This document shows, piece by piece, positions 42,897-51,405 of a stretch of DNA of 64,000 nt. The notes under the pieces are model-generated. The model made no database searches, had not been told where the DNA came from, and was given only the letters and a program-made list of their open reading frames with translations. The stretch lies in contig NZ_PYGC01000002.1 of NCBI RefSeq assembly GCF_003014495.1, positions 620,001-684,000 of the forward strand, given 5' to 3'. The position numbers and the translations under genes were made by a program. Source of the DNA: Prolixibacter denitrificans (GTDB taxonomy: Bacteria; Bacteroidota; Bacteroidia; Bacteroidales; Prolixibacteraceae). Position 1 is the stretch's first letter. Every line of letters begins with the position of its first letter.

Positions 42897-44165
42897 TTAC
42901 GTGTTATCCAATATTTTCAGTTCAATGAGCTCAATTCTCGTCTTGGATCCTCTCAATACTTTAAACTGAAATTTGTCGATGTCTATAATGGTATTCATGG
43001 TGGGAATACTTCCGTACTGATGCAGAATGTATCCGGCGATGGTTTCGTAGTTGTCGTCAACCGGTAAACCGAGGAAATATTTTTCGTTGATCTGGTCGAT
43101 TTTCATTCTACCCGAAAAGATGTAATGCTTGTCGTCAATCTTGCGTTCGACCAACTCAACGGTGTCGTGCTCATCTTCAATCTCTCCAAAAATTTCTTCC
43201 AAAATATCTTCGGTGGTAACGATGCCTGCGGTTCCTCCAAACTCATCAACTACAACGGCCAGGCTTTTGTGCTCATGCAGAAATTTCGTTAGCAGCTTGC
43301 TGGCTTCCATGGTTTCCGGTACAAAGATGACTTTTCGGAGAGAAGTTTTAATGTTTTCCTGATTGTGAAAGAGGTCAGATGAATGGAAGTAGCCGATGAC
43401 ATTATCGATGCTTTCGTTGAAAACAATGATTTTGGAAAAACCTGTTTCGATGAAACGCTGGCGCAGATCATCCATTGGCGTATCAACTTCTACTGCTTCA
43501 ATTTCAGGTCGCGGTACAAGGCATTCTCTCAATTTTACTTTCGAAAAATCGAGTGCATTTTTGAATAGCTTGATTTCATTTTCAACTGTTTCGGAAACTT
43601 CCCCTGCCGAAGCTTCGCTTTCACCGATGAATTTATTCAGATCGACGCGGCCAAATACCAATTGCTCCTGCTCTTGTACAATCTCTGTTTTGAATACTTT
43701 CCTGAGCAGTAACCTGGATATCTCCATGGTGAACCAGGTGATTGGATAGAAAAGGAGGTAAAAAATACCTACCGGGATGGCGAAAATGTTAAGGGCTAGG
43801 TTCGGTTTTAACCGAAAAAGCGTTTTGGGCAGGAATTCAGCCACGAAAAGAATAACGAGAGTTGAGAGGAGTGTCTGAGTTATTAACGAGAGCGTGTCGT
43901 TGGTAACAATGGGAGTGACGATGGGATCCAGCATTTTGGCAAATGCGATACCGTAAACGACCAGTGCCACGTTGTTGCCAAGAAGCATCGTGGCGATGTA
44001 ATGCCCTGGTTTCCGGGTATACAGAGTGAGTAACCTGCTGTTTAAAAAGTTCCTGTTTTTTTCTAACTCAAGGCGTAGCTTATCGGAAGATACAAATGCC
44101 ATTTCCATCCCTGAAAAAAAGGCGGAAGCGGCAAGTGTTCCAAATATGATTAGAAAAACGTTCAT
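42897..44165 (-). CDS. HlyC/CorC-family (CNNM plus CBS) membrane protein
   Basis: 422-residue protein with an N-terminal CNNM/DUF21 membrane domain of about four helices (NVFLIIFGTLAASAFFSGME onward). A CBS pair follows (LVPRPEIEAVEVDTPMDDLR; LLTKFLHEHKSLAVVVDEFG), then GTAGIVTTEDILEEIFGEI and a C-terminal CorC/HlyC domain. Family members are linked to Mg2+/Co2+ efflux; in gliding Bacteroidota the related GldE is a gliding-associated protein, but gliding genes are not seen here. The ATG at 44165 is preferred to the TTG at 44183. It is 18 bases downstream of lptC in the same operon. Confidence 0.88.
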   Translation of the reverse strand: MNVFLIIFGTLAASAFFSGMEMAFVSSDKLRLELEKNRNFLNSRLLTLYTRKPGHYIATMLLGNNVALVVYGIAFAKMLDPIVTPIVTNDTLSLITQTLLSTLVILFVAEFLPKTLFRLKPNLALNIFAIPVGIFYLLFYPITWFTMEISRLLLRKVFKTEIVQEQEQLVFGRVDLNKFIGESEASAGEVSETVENEIKLFKNALDFSKVKLRECLVPRPEIEAVEVDTPMDDLRQRFIETGFSKIIVFNESIDNVIGYFHSSDLFHNQENIKTSLRKVIFVPETMEASKLLTKFLHEHKSLAVVVDEFGGTAGIVTTEDILEEIFGEIEDEHDTVELVERKIDDKHYIFSGRMKIDQINEKYFLGLPVDDNYETIAGYILHQYGSIPTMNTIIDIDKFQFKVLRGSKTRIELIELKILDNT

Positions 44166-44183
44166 GTTAGGCAGGTTCAGCAA

Positions 44184-44795
44184 TTATTGATCTTCGTTTA
44201 CGTAAAGTGTTCCTTTCGGTTGAAGGATTTTCCAGTTTTTTAGATTTTCATCCGACTCGAGACCGATACCAGTAATCACCTGGTCACTTCGGATGATGCG
44301 AACATATTTATCGGAGAAAATACGTTTTTCTTTTTGCAGCCAGGTTAGTTTTTCGGTCTTCAACGTATCCCCGTCAGCATTCACTGCCACCACATTACCA
44401 ATAGCCACCCATTTCTGCTCTTTTTCGAAATGTTTGCCGTAGTTGGCTGAAATGCCGGAAGTAATCTTCTCGTTCTTATCGAACTCAACAATATGAAAGC
44501 CGTCAGGAAATTCGGTGTAAGGTTCTTTTTTATTGTCGTACTGAAGCAAACGCGGGGTTGTCAGTCGGTAACGCACCACGCCTGAGTCAGTGTAAGTCAT
44601 CTCGAAATTGTTGGCATCAACTGTCGGTAATTCCTCCTGCTCGATCAGTTTTGACGGGAGGTCAGCTTCAACCTTAGACTGACAAGACAAAAGAAGCATT
44701 GCTGCTCCTAATGAAAGGGCAGCAATGCTTGACTTAATCAGTATTTTAAATTTGTATGCCGTAGTATTAACGGAGTCGTACTTTTGTTGTTTCAT
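44184..44795 (-). CDS. lptC: LPS export protein LptC, lipoprotein form
   Basis: 203-residue LptC/YrbK-type protein with the OstA-like beta-jellyroll (FEMTYTDSGVVRYRLTTPRL, GISANYGKHFEKEQ, WVAIGNVVAVNADGDTL, VITGIGLESDENL) that passes LPS from the LptBFG transporter to LptA. Unlike E. coli LptC, which keeps a membrane helix, the N-terminus here ends in a lipobox LLLSC (Cys38), so it is probably anchored by lipid. An N-terminal extension of about 17 residues precedes the hydrophobic stretch. It overlaps the upstream TPR gene by 29 bases in a different frame. Confidence 0.85.
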   Translation of the reverse strand: MKQQKYDSVNTTAYKFKILIKSSIAALSLGAAMLLLSCQSKVEADLPSKLIEQEELPTVDANNFEMTYTDSGVVRYRLTTPRLLQYDNKKEPYTEFPDGFHIVEFDKNEKITSGISANYGKHFEKEQKWVAIGNVVAVNADGDTLKTEKLTWLQKEKRIFSDKYVRIIRSDQVITGIGLESDENLKNWKILQPKGTLYVNEDQ

Positions 44796-46392
44796 TAATC
44801 CAGCCTCCTACTTTGTAAGTATCTCCGGCATTGTATCCCTGGAAGAAAGCATTCTCCTTGTTCGGGAAATATTGTTTGTAAATGTTGATATTCTTATTGG
44901 CTTCTGCCGCAACTGACGGGTCTACTGCTTTTGCTTTTTCAAAGTAGTCAACCGCCAATACAAATACCATTGCTTTTTCAAAGTCCTTATCGCTGAAAGT
45001 TTTCGCTGAAGCAGCATAAATGCTTCCCATCAACAGGTAAGGCTTACCGTTGTTCGGTTCCAGCTTGATGGCTTCGCGAGCATCATTCCGTGCAGCCTGG
45101 TATTGTTTCTGGCTCAGCTCAACAGTACCCAGTTCGTACAGGTCAAGTGCTTTTTGTTTCGCATCTTTTTCCAGCGAGATAGCCTCTTTGTAATACTTTA
45201 TGGCTTTGGCAAAGTCCTCTGTTTTGATGTACAAACGTGCCATTGAGAATGCAGACTGTGCAGACGGCTCCAATTGATAAAGCTTATCGGCTGCATTTTC
45301 GTAAAGCTTGCTGTCGGTACAGTTTTCACTGTTCAGCAAATACAACATCTTGCGCAGCATGTCAACATCATTCGGATTTTTCTCGAATTTCGGCGTATAC
45401 AGCTTGATCAGGGTTTCGCAATCGGCAGCACCTGAGTTTTCGAAGATGGTATTAATATTATCCGCAGCTATCTGGTATGCCTTGTCGTTGGGGTCTTTAG
45501 CCAGGTTTGCATTGGCTACAGCCAACGTTTTGTCATACACCTCCATTACTTTATCCGACTGGAATTCACCGGTTTTGAAAAGAACAGAAGTACCCTGCAT
45601 CAACTGAACCAGCACCGCTGCTTCTGTTTTATTACCCTGCAGCTCCAACGACTGTTGCAACCAATCGTAACCGGTTTTGTAAATTTCATTCAATTGGTCG
45701 TCTGTTAGCTCATCTGCGTGTTCAAGTTTGTATTTCAGGTATGTAGTGGCTTTACGTCCCAACAGGAATCCTTTGTCATCGAAGTACTTCATTCGCTTGT
45801 CGTAGATAGACAGCAACTTGTCAAGCAAAGCCGGTTTTTCTGAATCGGAAGCCTTGGAAAGCATATCCTCGTACATCTTGATACCTACGATGTAGACATT
45901 GACAGATGATTTAGGATACTTCTTGTAAATATGTTCCCATGGCTTAAGTGCCGATTTATAGTCTTTCATCTGGTAGAACTGGTCATACAATGAGTAGCTA
46001 CTCATGTAATCCTTGTCCTTGGCTTTAATCAGCTGCGATTGAGTACGAAGGTCAACTCCGGCTTCATTTTCTTCTGTTTTGTCCGGCTTTTTACCGATGT
46101 ACATGTTGATGACATCTTTATTGTTTCCTTCGATGTCCAGTTTTTCTTCGCCGGCAGGATAACTGAATTTCAGATATTTGGTCTTGTCACTTATCTGCAG
46201 TTTGTATTTGCCGTCGAAACTTGTAAAGAATGAATCGTTTGTACGGTTGGCAGTAACAGTAACACCCGCAGCGGGTTTACCATCAATATATACCGTACCA
46301 GTAACCGTTCGCTGTGCCATTGCGCCAGCGATTCCCAACGTGTAGGTCAGGATGAGTACTAAAGCTGTTCTGATAATCGTCTTCATATCCAT
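44767..46392 (-). CDS. Exported TPR-repeat protein with carboxypeptidase-regulatory N-terminal domain
   Basis: 541-residue secreted protein: signal peptide (cleavage after AGAMAQ), a carboxypeptidase-regulatory-like beta-sandwich (about 28-100, RTVTGTVYIDGKPAAGVTVT) and at least five TPR-like helical pairs from about 130 to 510, clearest at AKAIKYYKEAISLEKDAKQK and KPYLLMGSIYAASAKTF. TPR arrays bind other proteins; the location between an outer-membrane barrel and lptC suggests a periplasmic scaffold in envelope assembly. A second ATG two codons in is equally possible. The 3' end overlaps lptC by 29 bases. Confidence 0.82.
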   Translation of the reverse strand: MDMKTIIRTALVLILTYTLGIAGAMAQRTVTGTVYIDGKPAAGVTVTANRTNDSFFTSFDGKYKLQISDKTKYLKFSYPAGEEKLDIEGNNKDVINMYIGKKPDKTEENEAGVDLRTQSQLIKAKDKDYMSSYSLYDQFYQMKDYKSALKPWEHIYKKYPKSSVNVYIVGIKMYEDMLSKASDSEKPALLDKLLSIYDKRMKYFDDKGFLLGRKATTYLKYKLEHADELTDDQLNEIYKTGYDWLQQSLELQGNKTEAAVLVQLMQGTSVLFKTGEFQSDKVMEVYDKTLAVANANLAKDPNDKAYQIAADNINTIFENSGAADCETLIKLYTPKFEKNPNDVDMLRKMLYLLNSENCTDSKLYENAADKLYQLEPSAQSAFSMARLYIKTEDFAKAIKYYKEAISLEKDAKQKALDLYELGTVELSQKQYQAARNDAREAIKLEPNNGKPYLLMGSIYAASAKTFSDKDFEKAMVFVLAVDYFEKAKAVDPSVAAEANKNINIYKQYFPNKENAFFQGYNAGDTYKVGGWINETTKVRLR

Positions 46393-46411
46393 ACCAATAT
46401 GTGTGTAATTG

Positions 46412-47695
46412 TTAATCGAATTTACGTTTAATAAACCATCGTTCGTTAAGCAAGAAATGCAAAGTCAGTTTCGCATAGTCTTCTTTCAACAAGTTATTGC
46501 TCGTCGTTCCTAATCTTCCGAATTCAGCTGAAAGGTTCAGGGTAGACCGGGAACGGCTCAGTGGTAAACCTATACCAAAGGTCATGCCATAACTGTTAAT
46601 CTGTGTCCCGTTGAGGTAAAGATAGGAATTCTCGTAAAACATTCCCATGCGATAGTAGGCTCGATTCCAGTAACTTCTGATAGAATACTGGTTCGGGTTC
46701 CATTCAACACCGGCTGAATAACGATTCCTGTCGGTTAAGTAGGACGGTGTTTGCCCGAATACAGTGGCCTGCGACCACGACTGGTGATAATAATCGGCAC
46801 CCAGCGTGATTTTATTCTTGATAACATAAGAAACTCCGGCTCCATATGTTACGGGTAATTTCGTTAGTTGTGAACGATCCTCGATATGGGTAAGTGTATC
46901 GGTGATTTGATTGGATGTTCCGCGGAAAAGGGCTTTTTCCTGGTGAAGCGTATATTTTGACTGGTATTTCTGAGAAGGCTCAAAAGTACCTCCCACTACC
47001 CATTGGTTATTGCTCTTGGTTTTGAAATGATATTGTACTCCGAGATTGAAACCATAGTCGTGAATCATCAGGCTTTTAACTTCAGAGTAATCGTACATAT
47101 TCGGGTCCGTAAGGTAATTTCGGTAAATATTGTCGCTTAAGGTTCCAAACAGGTACCATGCGTTAAAGCCTAACGAGAAATTTGGAGTAATATTAAAACC
47201 ATTTCCCCAGAATACTTTAGTAAGGGTTCCTTTGCCGTTGAAATCTGTCGCAATCTGATTGCCTTCAACCTCGGAAGTGAGATTAACCTGGTAGCCTTTG
47301 TCGGAATAAGGCATGATACCCAATACGGTCGCCCACCAGTGCGTAATCGGAAATGAGATGTCAATGTTGCTTAAGTTGGTATTGTTATCACCGTTTTTAC
47401 TCGTCGCTGATTTGAATTCAGTATGGCGCGAACTAAGTCCAAAGTCCATTAGGAAGGTCATACTATCAATGGCGGTGTACGAAGCCGGGTTGGCCGTATT
47501 AATCTGATCGGAAAAACGTGTTCCAATTCCAATCCCGCCCATGGCAGAGGAGCGCCCCTGCCCATAATCACGCAGTTTTCCCAATCCGTACCTTGAATAC
47601 GGAGAGCTGGTGTCATTATTTTGTTGTGCCATTGCGGCAACAGAGGTTACAAATACAACAACAACCGTAGCTACTATTCTAATCGTTTTTGACAT
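46412..47695 (-). CDS. Outer-membrane beta-barrel protein (FadL-like/OmpP1-type)
   Basis: 427-residue protein with a signal peptide (MSKTIRIVATVVVVFVTSVA, cleavage near AMAQ). The mature start SSPYSRYGLGKLRDYG is typical of a Bacteroidota barrel family conserved next to coaX. Strands with alternating aromatics run to the C-terminus (for example TFGIGLPLSRSRSTLNLSAE, LTLHFLLNERWF). It resembles FadL-type porins in length and in its polar loops, but the ligand is unknown. It overlaps coaX upstream by 17 bases, and the TPR gene begins 19 bases downstream, so it is mid-operon. Confidence 0.8.
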   Translation of the reverse strand: MSKTIRIVATVVVVFVTSVAAMAQQNNDTSSPYSRYGLGKLRDYGQGRSSAMGGIGIGTRFSDQINTANPASYTAIDSMTFLMDFGLSSRHTEFKSATSKNGDNNTNLSNIDISFPITHWWATVLGIMPYSDKGYQVNLTSEVEGNQIATDFNGKGTLTKVFWGNGFNITPNFSLGFNAWYLFGTLSDNIYRNYLTDPNMYDYSEVKSLMIHDYGFNLGVQYHFKTKSNNQWVVGGTFEPSQKYQSKYTLHQEKALFRGTSNQITDTLTHIEDRSQLTKLPVTYGAGVSYVIKNKITLGADYYHQSWSQATVFGQTPSYLTDRNRYSAGVEWNPNQYSIRSYWNRAYYRMGMFYENSYLYLNGTQINSYGMTFGIGLPLSRSRSTLNLSAEFGRLGTTSNNLLKEDYAKLTLHFLLNERWFIKRKFD

Positions 47696-48413
47696 TATAT
47701 TCGAGGATTCGGTTCAACCCCAGCAGGGTAATTTCAAATTTTACAAAGATGGAACTTTTTAACTTTTTATCAAAGAATTCAGCATCGCCCCCGGTCATAA
47801 TTATTCTTAAATCCGGCCAGCTGGATTTCACCTTGTTAATCACGCTTTCCACTTCCGAAATAATACCGGTTTGAACCCCGCTGTGAATGGCTTCTTCAGT
47901 TGTTGTGCCGATGTCGGGCCATTGGTCTGTTGGCGCGAGTAACGGAAGGCGCCCGGTGAAATGGTGCAACGAACGGAACCGGGTTCGCAGGCCCGGTGAG
48001 ATATTTCCACCAAGGAAGCCTTTCTCCTTGTCGACTACATCGTAGGTAATGGCGGTTCCTGCGTCGATGATCAATAGATCCTTACCAGGAAACAAAGTAA
48101 CCGCACCTACGGCTGCAGCCAAACGGTCGAGACCGAGTGTTGCTTTTGACCGGTAATTGTTCTTGATTGGTACAGGCGTTGTCGCTGAAAGTTCCAAAAA
48201 ATAAGAGAACTCCGTTTGCAGGAGTTGAAGTAGCGCTGAATCATGTTGGGTTACCGACGAAAGAATAGCTTTGTCCAACTGCGAGTACTTGGTCTTCAGT
48301 TGAGAAATCACTTCCCGGTCGAACTCTTCCAGTTGAACAGTTTCAACCAACTTGTCCTGGTCAAACACGGCCAGTTTGGTGCGACTATTTCCTATGTCGA
48401 TTACCAGATTCAA
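47679..48413 (-). CDS. coaX: Type III pantothenate kinase CoaX
   Basis: 244-residue ASKHA-fold kinase phosphorylating pantothenate, the first step of coenzyme A synthesis. Phosphate 1 motif VIDIGNSRTKLAVFD at the N-terminus, LGLDRLAAAVGA, phosphate 2 LIIDAGTAITYDVVD, GGNISPGL and a C-terminal TGGDAEFF match CoaX. This enzyme type is refractory to CoA feedback. It follows nadC by eight bases and overlaps the outer-membrane protein gene by 17. Confidence 0.94.
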   Translation of the reverse strand: MNLVIDIGNSRTKLAVFDQDKLVETVQLEEFDREVISQLKTKYSQLDKAILSSVTQHDSALLQLLQTEFSYFLELSATTPVPIKNNYRSKATLGLDRLAAAVGAVTLFPGKDLLIIDAGTAITYDVVDKEKGFLGGNISPGLRTRFRSLHHFTGRLPLLAPTDQWPDIGTTTEEAIHSGVQTGIISEVESVINKVKSSWPDLRIIMTGGDAEFFDKKLKSSIFVKFEITLLGLNRILEYNVKND

Positions 48414-48421
48414 CAGGAGCT

Positions 48422-49273
48422 TTATTTTTGATTTACATCGATATTCATACTAATATCCAGTGCGGTCACACTGTGGGTCAGGGCTCCGATGGAAATAAAA
48501 TCGACTCCGGTAGCGGCAACTCCTTTCAACCGTTCCAGTGTCATATTACCCGAAGCTTCTACTTTGGCCCGGCCATTGACCAGTTCCACGGCGCGCTTCA
48601 TCGTTTCGTTGTCCATGTTGTCCAGCATGATGATATCGGCACCGGCGGCAATGGCTTCTTTCACTTCTTCGAGATTGGTGGTTTCGACCTCTATTTTAAT
48701 GTTGTCGGAAATGGTTGGTCTGATGGCTTCAACTGCCTCGGTAATTCCTCCGGCTACCTTGATATGATTGTCTTTAATCATCACCATGTCGTATAAACCA
48801 ATGCGGTGATTGGTGCCGCCACCCATTTTTACAGCGTATTTATCCAGTAATCTGAGTCCGGGAACTGTTTTCCGGGTATCGAGAATTTCGGTCTTGTATT
48901 CTTCCACGGCTTTTACATACCTGGATGTTTCGCTAGCAATTCCGCTCATCCGTTGCAGGAAGTTAAGAGCGAGCCTTTCTCCGGTCAACAGGGCACGAAA
49001 AGAACCTTTTACCTGAACGAGTACATCGCCTTTCTTCACAAAACTGCCATCTTCAATGTAAGTGGTCCATTCAATATCCGGATTCAGTTTACGAAATACC
49101 CTTTCAGCAACAGGAAGCCCGGCAACCACACCATCCGCTTTGGCTGTCATGGTCGCAGTTGTCTGCATTTCTCCGGGTATCACTGCATTTGTGGTAATAT
49201 CGCCGTCACCGATATCCTCATTTAGCGCATAGTCAATGCTGGGATCGATGACGTCAAAATTCAGTATACTCAT
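48422..49273 (-). CDS. nadC: Nicotinate-nucleotide pyrophosphorylase (carboxylating) NadC
   Basis: 283-residue quinolinate phosphoribosyltransferase producing NaMN, CO2 and PPi from quinolinate and PRPP. The family landmarks EDIGDGDITTNAV, RLALNFLQRMSGIAS, ILDTRKTVPGLR, KMGGGTNHRIGLYD and IMLDNMD are all present. It starts one base after the nadB stop. NadA, which makes quinolinate from iminoaspartate, is not in the window, so that step is encoded elsewhere. Confidence 0.96.
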   Translation of the reverse strand: MSILNFDVIDPSIDYALNEDIGDGDITTNAVIPGEMQTTATMTAKADGVVAGLPVAERVFRKLNPDIEWTTYIEDGSFVKKGDVLVQVKGSFRALLTGERLALNFLQRMSGIASETSRYVKAVEEYKTEILDTRKTVPGLRLLDKYAVKMGGGTNHRIGLYDMVMIKDNHIKVAGGITEAVEAIRPTISDNIKIEVETTNLEEVKEAIAAGADIIMLDNMDNETMKRAVELVNGRAKVEASGNMTLERLKGVAATGVDFISIGALTHSVTALDISMNIDVNQK

Positions 49274-49274
49274 T

Positions 49275-50855
49275 TCACTTTTTTATTCTTACAGGTTCGT
49301 ATTGGATATCTTTTCCTAATTGCTGAATGATGTGTTTTGCCTGTTCTGCAACTTCTTCCGGATGATCTTCACGAATGTGACCACCTCTGCTCTCTTTTCT
49401 CAGGATTGCCGATTGAATGATTAACCGGCAGATGTCTGTCAGATTCTTAATCTTATGGTGATTGTAGTCATTTGACGGGCTATCGTACTTCGACGACAAT
49501 TGGTTGACCTCTTCAAGAGCTGACTTCAGACCTTCGTGGTTGCGCAAAATGCCTACATGCGAATTCATTAAATCAGCCAGCTCATTTTTCACCGAAAGGA
49601 ATTCCTGATCTGTTTCCTTGTTCAGAAAGATGGGGGCCGGATCTTCTGTTGTTTTGATTTCCTGCAAATTTCTTCGTGCTTTTTCGATGGCTCTCTTTCC
49701 ATAGACGAGACATTCGAGAAGAGAGTTGCTTGCCAACCGATTTGCCCCCATCACACCCGTTGAAGCCACCTCACCACACGCATATAGACCGGACAGACTG
49801 GTTTGTCCCCACAAATCGGTGCGAATACCGCCAACCATATAATGAGCAGCCGGTGCTACCGGAATTAAATCCCGGGTCATATCGATTCCCAATTTGGTGA
49901 GATGCGCATCGATGGAGTGGAACCGGTTGCGAATGTATTCAGCATCGAGGTGTTTCAGACTCAAATAAACATAGGAGGAATCTGTTTTTTTCATCTGCCG
50001 GAAGATGGCCGCTGCTACTACATCGCGTGGTGCCAGTTCTGCCAATGGGTGAATTCCTTCCATAAACCGTTCGCCATTCACATCGAGTAGCCTGGCACCT
50101 TCGCCACGAACTGCTTCACTTACCAGGAAGGCGTCTTCTCCCGGAAGGGAAAGAGCAGATGGATGAAACTGGATGAACTCCATATCAGCCACTTTTACTC
50201 CGGCGCGCCATGCCAACGCGATTCCGTCTCCGGTTGCTGTATGTGGATTGGTTGATCGGGTGTAAAGGCGGGACAATCCGCCTGTAGCCATCACGGTAGC
50301 TTTCCCCTTAAAGAGAATATTCTCGCCATTGATGAACTGTAGTGTCTGTACTCCGTGGCAACGATTTTCGTCGACCAGAATGCGAACAGCTGCTGTGTAT
50401 TCGAAAGTGGAAATATTTTTCTTCTCGAGGACTTTTTTCAGCATGAAGCTGGTCATCATTTTTCCGGTAGCATCACCGCCGGCATGCAAAATCCGCCGGT
50501 GCGTGTGACCTCCTTCCAGACCCAGAAATAATTCGCCGCTTTCATCGTGGTCGAATTCCATTCCACAGGAAATGATCTCTTGAATGCACTGTTGGCCCTC
50601 TCTGACTAAAATGTCCACAGCATCGTGATCGCAAAGGCCTCTGCCGGCAGTCAGCGTGTCCTGAAAGTGGTTCTCAGGGCGGTCGTCTTTGTCAATGGCT
50701 ACAGCAATTCCTCCCTGAGCGTGATATGAATTACTCACATCCAGCTCTGATTTGGAAATTAAAGCAACAGTTCCATGGTTAGCAGCATGATAAGCAGAAA
50801 TTAATCCGGCCAGTCCGCTGCCAATAATAACAAAATCAAATTCAAGGGTCTTCAT
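49275..50855 (-). CDS. nadB: L-aspartate oxidase NadB
   Basis: 526-residue FAD enzyme oxidising aspartate to iminoaspartate, the first step of de novo NAD synthesis. The dinucleotide fold VIIGSGLAGLISAYHAA starts near residue 9. SNSYHAQGGIAVAI, the substrate-binding GGHTHRRILHAGGDATG, HYMVGGIRTDLWGQTS and CGEVASTGVMGANRLASNS identify NadB rather than succinate dehydrogenase. It is the first gene of an eight-gene minus-strand operon ending in ppiD, with a likely -7 element 36 bases before its ATG. Confidence 0.96.
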   Translation of the reverse strand: MKTLEFDFVIIGSGLAGLISAYHAANHGTVALISKSELDVSNSYHAQGGIAVAIDKDDRPENHFQDTLTAGRGLCDHDAVDILVREGQQCIQEIISCGMEFDHDESGELFLGLEGGHTHRRILHAGGDATGKMMTSFMLKKVLEKKNISTFEYTAAVRILVDENRCHGVQTLQFINGENILFKGKATVMATGGLSRLYTRSTNPHTATGDGIALAWRAGVKVADMEFIQFHPSALSLPGEDAFLVSEAVRGEGARLLDVNGERFMEGIHPLAELAPRDVVAAAIFRQMKKTDSSYVYLSLKHLDAEYIRNRFHSIDAHLTKLGIDMTRDLIPVAPAAHYMVGGIRTDLWGQTSLSGLYACGEVASTGVMGANRLASNSLLECLVYGKRAIEKARRNLQEIKTTEDPAPIFLNKETDQEFLSVKNELADLMNSHVGILRNHEGLKSALEEVNQLSSKYDSPSNDYNHHKIKNLTDICRLIIQSAILRKESRGGHIREDHPEEVAEQAKHIIQQLGKDIQYEPVRIKK

Positions 50856-50890
50856 GCAATTGCTTTAAGGTCATCCAAATCAACGCCCGA

Positions 50891-50898
50891 CAAAAATA
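50891..50898 (-). promoter_or_regulatory. Possible -7 element of the nadB operon
   Basis: TATTTTTG on the minus strand matches TAnnTTTG; transcription would start near 50884, about 30 bases before the nadB ATG. A TTG lies 23 bases upstream, slightly far for the -33 position. Confidence 0.4.
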
Positions 50899-51047
50899 AC
50901 ATTTCTGCAACAGTTTTAAACCAATGCGTCTTTTTTGTATCCAAGCAGGGAATAAAAAAATGAACCTTCTCTCTTTATCAACACATGAAGTGGGTGGGGT
51001 GTTTGTTTTTTTGGCAATGAACAACATTTTTTAGGGGCATAAAACAC

Positions 51048-51055
51048 TACATTTG
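51048..51055 (+). promoter_or_regulatory. Possible -7 element of the RND efflux operon
   Basis: TACATTTG followed by CA, a common Bacteroidota form. No good -33 element and a distance of 350 bases to the first gene keep this tentative. Confidence 0.3.
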
Positions 51056-51405
51056 CAATTGAAATAACCAGACTAAATTGTAGTAATTTGTCTCCCGTAT
51101 GCTTTCGCATTCTGCAGACTCTCCAATAAGGAGAGAGATTCAGTTGCGATTGTTTATGAAGAAGTTGGAGTGGTCGGCTTGCTTTTCCGTTTTTTGACCA
51201 GTCGCTAAAAGCTCCTTCTCTGAATAGTTGTTTTTCTGTGAATCCGAATACCAATCCGGAGTTCGGCGTATTTTTTTGTTATAGCCTGTAACTGAAACAG
51301 CTCAGGTTATACTGATACGTAGCTGCCGGAAGGATTGCTTGTTTTTCTGTAAGAATAGAAACTAACGATTGTAACTGATTTAAATTCCTCATAATCAAAT
51401 TAACC

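Larger units (their letters stand above)
50856..51405. other. 550-base divergent intergenic region (nadB / efflux operon)
   Basis: No credible gene. It contains the nadB -7 element (50891-50898, minus) and a -7-like TACATTTG at 51048-51055 (plus). A small hairpin lies at 51118-51134 (CTCTCC/GGAGAG, 5-base loop, no T run), and the 12-base word TTGTTTTTCTGT occurs twice at 51228 and 51339. If transcription starts near 51062 the efflux mRNA has a leader of about 340 bases, room for regulation, though no known riboswitch was recognised. Confidence 0.55.

Noticed and set aside
50916-51254. 112-residue minus-strand frame upstream of nadB
   Set aside because: No family resemblance, and it occupies the divergent regulatory region including the candidate efflux promoter.
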